A stretch of DNA of 64,000 nt from Petrolisthes cinctipes (Eukaryota > Arthropoda > Malacostraca > Decapoda > Porcellanidae), in assembly GCA_033782935.1 (NCBI GenBank), contig JAWQEG010000504.1, forward strand, positions 191,001 through 255,000, written 5' to 3'. Made by a program: the position numbers and the translations under genes. Below, in pieces: positions 13,401-24,890 of the stretch (position 1 is its first letter; every line of letters begins with the position of its first letter). Below the pieces are notes generated by a model that saw nothing but the letters and a program-made list of their open reading frames with translations, was not told the origin of the DNA and ran no database searches.

Positions 13401-16400
13401 ATAAACTGCATTGAATCCAATACCATACTGCCCTGTACAAGTAGGATCCTCCTTTTTAGTACTGTTACCTAGGTCCTGTATACTCTTGAGGTCATTAGCT
13501 GTAAATCCCTTATTGTTGTATACTGAGAGTGAAGGTCCTTGTAAGGGAGCATACCTTTTATCAAACAAAGTATCAGTAGGAAGGTGTCTCAGGTCTAAGA
13601 TGAAAGCAACTTGTGTAGCTCCAGCATCATCAGCATTCTGTAGTAACTCTTTCATGATCCCACTATCACAGGGGTAATCTTGAAGGATATTTCTTAGTCT
13701 TGTAGTGAGTGGTTCTTTTTGACCAAAATGCATGCGATGTGATGAACCTTCCAGTCTTTTCTGTGTCTTTGATACTATACCCAGCCACTTCAACATATCT
13801 TTTGACACCTTGAAGTTATGGTGCATGCAGAGAAGATTTCCAGAACTCAATTTTGACCCATCATCAAAACACAACTTATTTACTGGTTGCAAATAACCCC
13901 TTGTATCTGGAAGGTGAAGAGACTGACTACTTGACACTTGATTATTATCCAAAGTAGTGAAGCTTACTTTATACAGTTCATCAACAAGCTTTGACATTTG
14001 TGACACTGCTTCATCACTCAATTTTTTCTTTCCCCAAGCCTCTTTCTTACTAAGGATTTTTTTCTCTACAACACTAAATGAAAAATTGGTTGTGATGTCA
14101 AGAGCATTCATCAATAACTTGTACTTATCAAGTCCTTCTATTGATGCAGAAAATAAATCAGGAGCACAATCATGTTCACTAGAGAGAGCACACAGACTTG
14201 GTTCGACAAAACCATGCTTTTTTGTCAGCAAAATGTTTTTGTTCTGAAAGTTGTGAAGCAGCTCAGAAGCTGAAGTGGGTTGACATTTCAAGACCTTCTC
14301 CAAATGCTCATATATGGCATGGCATCTTGCATGTATTTTGTCAAGGAGAGGAGCATTAGAGAACACAACAAGCTGTTCAATGACAGACTCCAAAGGCAAG
14401 TAATCAACTGTAACACCAAGTTTGTTGAGGATTGAATCATGCACTTTGTATTGATTCCTGCTTTGAATGGGTCTTAAAATTAATTCAGTGCTGCCAACAA
14501 GTTCCTTAAAGTGTGAAGAGTACAGATCTGAGGGATTTGTAAATGTAACAATCTCCTCCATGTGACTTGTTGTATGACTGGAACACAACTTAGACTGTTT
14601 ACTCATATTTTCATCTCCCTTCCATGCATACTGCCAGTTCAAAGGTTTGTTCATTACTGGCAAAAATGGCAATGTTTGTATATTGCTGGCGATAGCATTC
14701 TGCTCCTCCTCATCTTGCATTGCCATGTAGTACAAAATTTCCCTGGATCGATGTAATGCACATTGAGAACAAACACTCTGTACCACACTACATGCTCTCT
14801 CCTTCACCCACTCAGCTGGGATAGTCTTACTCTTCATTCCAAGGTCAAGGAGAACACGACATCTGTTACTGGTTTGTGTGAACTTATCTTGTGGAAACTT
14901 TTCATCTGACTCGCTGTACATTTTTGCCACTTGACTCTGAGGATAAATCAGATCTCTTGGGTCTCTCATCTTGCCATATGGGTGTGTTGGTATGCTGGCT
15001 ATACCCTGCAGATTTTCCAAACAAGCATCAACATGGTCTATCATATGTAGAGTCAGATCATCTCTCATCTCTGATGATACAATGTCATTAGATATAGTTG
15101 GAATAAAGTAATTAGTGTAAAATGAATACTGGCTGATACAAAATTTTGACAACAAATCATTCTGAAAGCCTGCTTGGATCTTTGTAGGCAACTCAATTAG
15201 GTGTTGCTTATTAGAAGAGGCAAGGATATTCTCCATATACTCAAAAGCAACTTTACCTATTTGTTTCTGATAGAAGTTATCTTCCAAGAATAAGCAGTGA
15301 ATTAAAGGATGCCATCCATCATTACTGTAAAATATTTGCCATTTCTCTTCAACAAGTAAATGGTAAAAAGAAGTGATGAGTTTAGTGTCGAGATCATTAT
15401 TTCCATCTGTTGCAAGAGGCCACAAGGTGTAGTAAGGAACCTCAGTGTTTTGTCCTAGTGAGATCAGCTTTTGTAGGAGTGTAAGGTATGCTGAAGAGAT
15501 TGCATCTTCAATAAGTATGGAGTTCCAGCTTAAGTTTTGACGATCATCTGATGTCTGAGAAAGAAGTGCAGTGCGGTCAGATGCTATTTCAAAATATCCA
15601 TTGACTTGTAGAGGGAGAGATGTTTTGACTGGCAATGGAAGAAAACAGTGCATATGACTCTCCCTGTAAAACCCTGAAGGTAGATCCTTTAAACAAACTG
15701 GCTTCCATCCACTGCTGTCTTGACATACTGGAGTTGACACTGCTCCAAGAGGTAGAGCTTTTCCTGACAATTTCTCGGCCAAACGACAAAGACGACCTTT
15801 GCCCGAATGCCATGAAGTTATCCATGTAACACTTTCACTTCCCACTTTATTTTCACATATTTCTTTTCCTTCTGGAAAACTCTTAACATTTATATTGACC
15901 ATGGTAGTGTGTTGATATACTTTCCCATTCCATTGGAATCCTGAGTGTTCCCTGAACAAGGAATTGACTTTCTTTAAAGGGGATTTTTGTACTTTGTTCA
16001 TTAATGGTTCATTAAGAGGAACAGAGCTACTCTCAAACAGCAATTTCATTTCTGTAGGTGTTGATGCATTAGAAGCCAGATGAAAAACTTTGATTTCCTT
16101 TACATTCTGAGCAAATAGTAAGATTTGTCCAGCAACATTCCATAACATGTGAAGAAGCTGCATCATATCTGTCCGTCCATAACTTATATTACATATTTTA
16201 CTCTTTGCTGCTTGTAATGGAGTTCTCAATGGAAAGCGAAACAGAGTGCCATCATATTCCTTGGTGTCTTGGAATGCACAATCAAACATTTCATTAAATG
16301 GCTTGAATTGTCCATGGAGTTTGGATAATAAGCGAGAAGTTTTCTCTTTCTCAAAACTGTATCTGAGGCCAGGTGTCTTGTTCTCATGTCCCAAATATTC

Positions 16401-19400
16401 AAGATGAGGGTCAAATATCACATAACTAGAACCACTCACAAAGCTAGGGACATCTGTCAGGTTGTATACTGAACAAAATCCAAAGCCAAACTTTCCAATT
16501 TTTGTAGACTGGAGCTCCTTGGTACCTCCTCCCAATTTTCGTAAATTCTTGAAGTCGTCTTCAGTAAAAGTGGCATCATTATAAGCCCACAAAGCAGGCC
16601 CTTGCCACTGCTCCAATTGTGGACTTAGTAACCTGGTTCTGGCGTCCTCATTCTGTCGTTCATCATAGAGGAATGAGACTGTAGTTGCACCTGCATCATC
16701 TGCATTCTGTACCAATTCTTTCATAATGGCCACACCATCACGGTATTGACGCAGTAAATTATTGAGGCTAGTGGTGAGTGGTTCATTTTGACCCCATTCC
16801 ATCATTGATTCACCTCCTAACAGTAGGTGCTGACTCAATTGTTTTACACCAAGACTCTGGGCTAATTTCAAAGGAATACACTTGTGTACTATCCTTACTT
16901 CTAGATCATCACTACTCAGCCAATCACAATGGTGGTCTGAGTAGGAACACAGTTCTTTCTTCACCAGTTCTAAGGAATCATCATCATTTTCCACTGGCAA
17001 CAATAATTCTGATGGTGGAATATCATCTACAAATTTTTCCAATTTTTCGAGCACAGAAACAACCATCTTTCTATCTTGGTGTACATTATCCTCAGCATCT
17101 GTGTTGTGATAATCTTGTACATCTTTTATGAATTTCAGATACAAGTCTTTTGACTGGTTAACAAAACACCCCAAAAATACAAAGAGATCAGTCCAATCAC
17201 GGAGCTCGTAAGGAAGGGGGTATATATATGGTAGAAGTTTTACATCATCCACTGCAGGCTGAAGAAATACTTGATGTGAAAACTTAAAACCATATTCAGT
17301 AAACACACATGGCAGATCTGATAGACACTCCAAATTGTGGTCATCTGAACTCTTTACAATCTTTGATAGATATTTATAAATCTTCTTACTCATCTCAAAA
17401 CATCCTCGTGTAGAAGATTGGTAAGCTGTTATCATATTCCTGAAATGATCACAAAAATTACTGGTATCAGGATCCATATTCCAGTTAAAGCCTTTTGCAA
17501 CTTTGGAGAGATGTGAACAGTCAACAAGCTGAATAACTGAACCCAAAACATCTTTGTATTTGCTATAACTCTTCAGGGAAGTTGGAGTAAGAAGATGAGG
17601 TTTAGTTTCCCACCCAAGATGTACTGGGTAATCACTGGGTTTGACTGTGACACCATATACAAATGCCACATCTCTCACAGCCATACATACTGCCTTGTAG
17701 TCTTGTCTTTGCTCTAACACTCGGAGAAGTGCCAAAGATTTTCTAGTCTTTTCTTCTGTATTGATGGAAGGGCTTTGCACATGTGTAATGACTTGTATTA
17801 GTAAGTGTTGTGGGAGGTCTATTACTTTCTTCAGTCCAAGCTTAACAAGTGCAGGAAGGTGCTGGTGGAACCGATGGGATGGGGTCAAATCTTCGTCAAT
17901 GAGAGCATCAATATCACCATCTTCAGGGTCATAAAGTTCTCCAGGCAGGTGAAGGACACCATTCACATCTGACACAAATCTTAATGCTTTCAGCCACTGA
18001 CAGATACTTGTATTTGTCATCAAATTATTGTCACTCAATATGTACAAGGCTATCTTACACATCGCCCCTTCTGAGTAAGTATATCTTGAGCTTAATGCAA
18101 GGAGACATAGTTTTTCCTTAGAGAGGAGTTCTGCACCCAAGGTTATGGCCAACTGTTGATGTCTGGTAGTCTGGTGTTTAAGTATTGCAACAGGAAAGTG
18201 GACTGGGAAGTCAACAAGGTCTGGGGGGATGATATATATCACTCTCTTAACACAGTCATTCTTTATATTACCACATTCTCTAACAGATATGAATATGTTA
18301 AGCTTAGCCAGGAATTTCTTTACATCAGGTTGAAGTGTGTTGAGATCTATGGCATTAATGAGAGCTTCGTGCTCCACATTAGAACTCCTGTCATTAAAGG
18401 AAGCAACAATATTCTCTATGGTGGAGATACTGATCATCTTTGATAAAGCCTTATTTACTCCACTACCATCACTGTTATACAGGTATGGATACAACTGATG
18501 GTGTCGTACATAATGTGGTAGTTGTGTCACTACTTCAATATCCAAAAGTTGGAGTGTTTGAATTGCACTGTTTGGTAAGTGACACTGAAGGTTCTGTACT
18601 ATGATTGGAGAAGACAGTGACAAGAGGTTGGTGGATGAAGTAGGAGATGGACATGAAGGTAGTAATGGTAGATGGGTTACAGTACTTAAGTCCATCTGCT
18701 GTAGAAGGGACCACACCTGCTGTAACCACTCCTGTAGCTGCTGTCCACCCAAGTGTCTTTTCCTCTGTACTTGGTTCACACTTTCAGTCAGCAAGGTAAG
18801 TCCATGTTGTGTTGCATTAAATTTAACCAACTGTGTAGTGCCTGAAAATAACATGTAATTAAGGGTCGATTCCACAGTGGTATTGGTTTGTAAGCTTCCT
18901 AACCAACCACACTTGTAAGGCTTCATCATTTTTCCAAAAGCCGAGTATCCACAATCACAAAATCTATCCAACAGTTAGATAATGATGATCACTGCATAGT
19001 TTACTCACCATATTCATTAAATAATTCATCCATAAGATATTTACATGGCTAACATTCTTTCGTTTGCGTGCTTACAAACTACTACCAATCACTGTGGAAT
19101 TGACCCTAAGTATACAGGACATTACTGAGAAGGTACGGTTGGCCACAGAAATTCTTACACAGGTTATATGGAAAGCGAGATCATTATAATTTTAGAAAGA
19201 GAGGATCATTCTATACAGTTCAGAATTTAAACTAATACAGATATATAAAAAGAATGTTCCAACTTACCTAACTGTGCAACTTTGTCCAACCTGCTTTGCA
19301 ACAATGAGGGAAGATTAAGCTGTAATATATATGACTGTAAACCCCACAATGCTGCAGCTTCATTTGAGGTACATTTATAGATTGGATTACTAGAGTTAGA

Positions 19401-20870
19401 GTAGGTTGACCAAGAGCCATCATTCAAAGGCAGTAGTTGAAGTCCATTGAGTTGGTTGTGGTAGTGTTGATCTGATGTGATGTATTCCAATAGTGTTATG
19501 GTATCACACTTACACTTCACCTTCCCTCCACCTGATCTCAAACACACTCGAACCAAGTCAGGTGTTACAGTTGGAGGTGTGCAATCTGTTGATAAAATAT
19601 ACAGTAAACTTTCATTATGTACTTTTGTTATGTGTGTGTGTTTGTTGATAAAATATACAGTAAACTTTCATTACGTACTGTTGGTGTGTGTGTGTGATTG
19701 TTGATGAAATATACAGTAAACTCTCATTAAATACTGTTTTTATAAGTGTGTATATGTTTATGAGAATCTGTTGATAAAGTATACAGTGAACTCTCAATAT
19801 ATACTGTTGTTATGGGGTGTGTAATTAACTGTGTGTGTATTATATCATTGTGTATGAAGCTGTGTATAATAAACCTTCATTACACACTGGGTTTATGGGT
19901 GTGTAATGTACAGTGGGCAGCATAAGTTGGCTTCATTTCCACCTGTGTATATATGTATTAGCTATAGTGATGTTGTAATACAATTTTAATACAGAGATGA
20001 GATAATTATAGTTCTCATTAGGTAAATTACGTATTTCCACTTGTGTATATATGTATTAGCTATAGTGATGATGTAATACAATTTTAATACAGAGACAATT
20101 ATAGTTTTCATAAGGTAAATTACGAATGTTGTTATTTCCACCTGTGTATATATGTATTAGCTATAGTGATGTAATACAAGTTTAATACAGAGATGACAGG
20201 TAGGCCTATAGTTGTCATATGGTAAATATTTACGTATATTGTTGGAATAAAAAAACAACTGATTTAAAAAAATGCAACTATCTGGTCATGTTTGCAATAT
20301 TAAGTACATGAGATCAACGCTAATTTATGCTGCCGGCTGTACAAAGAGGGTTTCTGTACACAGATTCAGTACAAACAGCAATAATAAAATAGATAAATAT
20401 TGATAAAGATAGGTAGATAGATAAAAAATAGATACCGGTAGATAAATAAACAAATAATCCTGCAATATGTTTAGGGAGAAGGTGACATGGATAAATATAG
20501 ATAAATGAATGAATGAATAAATTAATAAATAGATAGATAATAAATAGATAAATAAACAAATAATCCTTTAATATGTTTAGGGAGAAGGTGACATGGATAA
20601 ATATAGATAAATGAATGAATGAATAAATTAATAAATAGATAGATAGATAAACATATAGACAAATAAATTAATAGATAGATAAATAGACAAATCGATTATT
20701 AAATACTCACTTAATCTGTCGAGGGAGATGGTAACATGAGATGGTAGAGTTACAAGTGGTTTTTGGTAACATTGGAGTACCTCTCTGACGCACCTATTGA
20801 CTTGGTCGGAATAATCATCGAGTGAAGCATCTGTGATCACATTCTGGGTCGTCAGGAAGCCATGTGTCTG

Positions 20871-20903
<33 letters not shown>

Positions 20904-23900
20904 TAACAATAATAATGATCATAATAATGATGATAATAATGATAATGATAACAATAATGATAATAATGACAATGATAATAAGAATAATGATAATAATAAT
21001 AATAAAGAAAAATTGACCTGTGAATGTAGTATTGGGAGAATCAGAAGCTTCCTCCATAACTGAGTGGCCAATTGATGCCATCTTGCCGTGGTGGTTCCAA
21101 GGTCTGGTAGGACGGAGTACCACATTTCGGGTTGATAAATGCCTTGGACGGTCTGGTCATGGACATGAAGCAGTAGTTTGTGGTAGGCTTTCAACACTAC
21201 CTTGGATACCAGTTCCTCATTCCAAATCACCTGAAACGATATACAGTATATACTTCCAATACCACCTCTGATACAAGTTCCTCATTTCAAATCACCTGAA
21301 ACGATATATGAGGCGTCTATTTCCATAACGGGATAAACACCACCTCTGGCCAAATTGAGTTAGCACTGTCTTCCCCTCTAGTAAACATGTATAATTTATG
21401 TGGTGAAGTCCATATCCCCTTTTGGAGTTTCTAATAAGTCTTAAAATGAATTATAAATACAGAGACTATAACCTTTTGCACACAGATGTTAAACTTTAAA
21501 CCCATTTTTCTCAAAACTTGAATAGTGTCACTTTATCTCGTTATGGAAATACACGCCTCATATATACTTGGCTTCAAATATTACCTCGGATACAAGTTCC
21601 TCATTCCAAATCACCTGAGAGAGATGTACATATTTTCAACCATCTATCAAATACAGTTAAGGGGGAAATTTTGTTTGTACTTATTTGTTTTTACCTATTT
21701 TGTATCTTTACAGGATTGAGTGCAGCTCGTAATGTCACGTATTTTAAAACACAATTATCATATTTTTCTTTAAAGCTATGTATGTTTTTGACACACACCA
21801 CTTCTTCTTGTGTTGGTAATCTGGAGCAACTGCATGATTCCTCCAAACTAGGCTATTCCAAGCAACAGAACACCATTATTTTTGTTCATCTGGTCCTGTT
21901 TCCTGGCATACTTTGGAGGAATCAAGGCACTCCAATGTAACAAAAGTGAATTACCCTCTTAAAGCCACCAAGCCACATAATCTTATTACATTTCCTATAA
22001 TAATGTTGTAAACTCTCTAAAAGAACAGAGTGTGTACCAATTTTGTGGCCAATATTACAAAGTTAGTGTACTGTTGATAGAGAAAATAGAGCCCCTTCCA
22101 CACGAGAAGCAAAAGACGGCGGGCAGACACTGTTACCAATTTTGTGGATAGGTGTCGGGCACAAGTGGCCAATGGGTACCGGGGACTGTTTGATATGGTA
22201 ACACTGGTAAAAAGCAAGATAATTCCACTCAGTTGCCCGTGCCCGCCATCTGTTTGTCTCTCGTATGGAAGGGACTTTAATAAGTTTACTTGTAATAGAT
22301 ATTGTACTTACATCAGGCTCTTTACTGGATTCATGGGTTCTCCACTTAACATGTCGTCTGTTTTGATCGAGGGTGAAGTAAGCATTCACTTGTACTGGGA
22401 GTCCTGTAGCATTGGCTGGATCAAGTGGTAGTGGTAAGAATGTAAATAACGATCCTTGTGCCCATGATGTAGCTATGGGTTGAGTAGGTACAGCCACACC
22501 CACCAGAGGAATATATCGGTGAGGTTCATTACCCTTGTACTTAATACAGTACTTGTCTTGTTGTCCGGGTAGATAATGCAGTACCATCATAGTCTGTTTA
22601 CTTACTTGTCCATCCTTGGTATTGTGTATTGTAACCTGGTATTGACTGGTGATGGACGTACTTGGACGTCCTTCACACTGATGCAGAATATGTCGTAGGT
22701 TTTTTCTCTCTTGCCTTGCAACTGACACACCATCGTTATGATATCCCACCCGGTAAACCAACACTGGTGTCCTTGGATCCCTCTCTACCCTTTGGAGACT
22801 CACTTGTTCCAGGGCTCTGAGGAATGTTAGGCAGATAGGTGCTTCTACACTGAATGAATCAAACAATTGCCTTACACTGTCCTTTGTGTACACTGTTGGT
22901 GAAAGTTGTGAAGGTTGTTGTCTAAGAGGGAACCAAAACAGTGTTGCTGGGAATGTTCCTGTCAGTATGTGTTGAGATGTGAGGTATGTGCCCCATAACT
23001 GTAGTGCAAATGATTCTGGAAACACCTTACCAAGATCACCAAGGAATACAAAGCGACACATCCGATTTACAGGTGGTTTACTAGGATCCATGAATAGCAC
23101 AGGTTCACTAGGATCCATGAATAGCAACTTGGAACCACTTATGATGGTGATGTAATCTGTGAATACACAAACACATTAATTACAGTTATTACAGAGATAA
23201 AAACTGGTAAATATTATATAACTTTTTCAGTTTTTCTACCAGTAAAGAGACAAGAGGGTGTGGAAGCTATGAGAGTAAAAACATGAACATGGATGGAGCT
23301 TGTTTCGTGGCATAGTCAGGAGGAATCAGAAGCCTCCAATTCTCATACACGATCACAGGTTCTTTAAAATCATGTTCTCAATAAATGGGACATTATTACC
23401 TGCCACAAGTTCTGTTTATTGTACTATTGTCCACAAGAATTAGTACACATGCCGTTGTGTTTGAGGATTTACAACATTTACAAAATGTAAGACTATGTAC
23501 ATCCACAATCAAATATCCACCGACACTTTCCTTCCATCGTGCGAAGAAATCAGTATCATATCAAAATATAATCATACAACAAATTACGTCAACTCAACCC
23601 GCTCAATTATTATTATTATGAGGTGCTGCAAAATCACTCACGTGTTGTTCTTTATTACCAATATATTTACTACGATGGAAGGAAAGCGTCGGTGGATATT
23701 TGATTGTGGCTGTACAGTAACTTCAATACAACATTAGTATTAGGTTTGTTGTTTTGATAATCACAGACTCACTTGGTAGACCATTATTTGCAGTATTTCC
23801 ACAATAACAACCTCTCTTTCCATATAGCCTGTGTAATAATTCCTGTGACCAACTGTATACCCTCCTTAACCTTACATATAAATACAATACAGTACAGTCG

Positions 23901-24850
23901 GCATCAAAAGTCGTGTCGCCATATCTGCCAAGTCATGAAGTACTGTATGGAAATACAAGCTTCACAGGCTCATAAACTGAAGACCAGAAAAGTATGTTAG
24001 TTCGCCCCCCTGGATGCTGTAATTCTGTATGGTGAATTTTTTGTTTGATTATTATCCTATATGTTTTCTTTCAAGAACCGTTGAGTGAGGTGACACGATT
24101 TTTGCCGCCGACTGTACATACATTTCATTTGTCCTACTCACCTGTTATATGAAAGACAGATTTAAATCCCAGTCCAAACTGTCCCACCCTAAGTGGATCA
24201 TCCTTCTTTATACTGTCACTCAGTTTACGAATACCATTCCAATCCTCCTGACTGAACACTGCGTCATTGTATAGACACAGTGCTGGACCCTGACAAGCAA
24301 TTAAATTAAAATAATTAAAATCATCATCACAAAAATTTCATAACATATAAAATAACAGTTAGAGAGTTAATAACTTGTGATATAATTATGGTCATCAGCT
24401 CACTTTGTGATCAAGTTAAGCCCCTTCCACACGAGAGGTAAAAGACGGCGGGCAGACACTATTACCAATTTTGTGGGTAGGTGTCGGGAACAAATGGCCA
24501 ATGGGTACCAAGGACTGTTTAATATGGTAACACTGGTAAAGAGCGAGAGACCCACTCAGTTGTCCCGTGCATGCCGTCTGTTTGTCTCTTGTGTGGAAGG
24601 GACTTTACACTTACCCTGATAAAGCGCTGCACATCCTTGTGAGCCTCAGGGAACTGCAGGCTACGAGTATCATGAACAACATCCACCTTTGATGCTCCGG
24701 CATCCTCAGCATTTTGAACTAATTCCTACAAAACATAACAAGTAAATTACTGTATAGTATTTATCTCTGATTTAAACATAATTATGGTACAGTAATAATA
24801 ATCCATAATAATAATAATAATAATCCTCTCAGATACACAAGCTACTTTTC

Positions 24851-24890
<40 letters not shown>

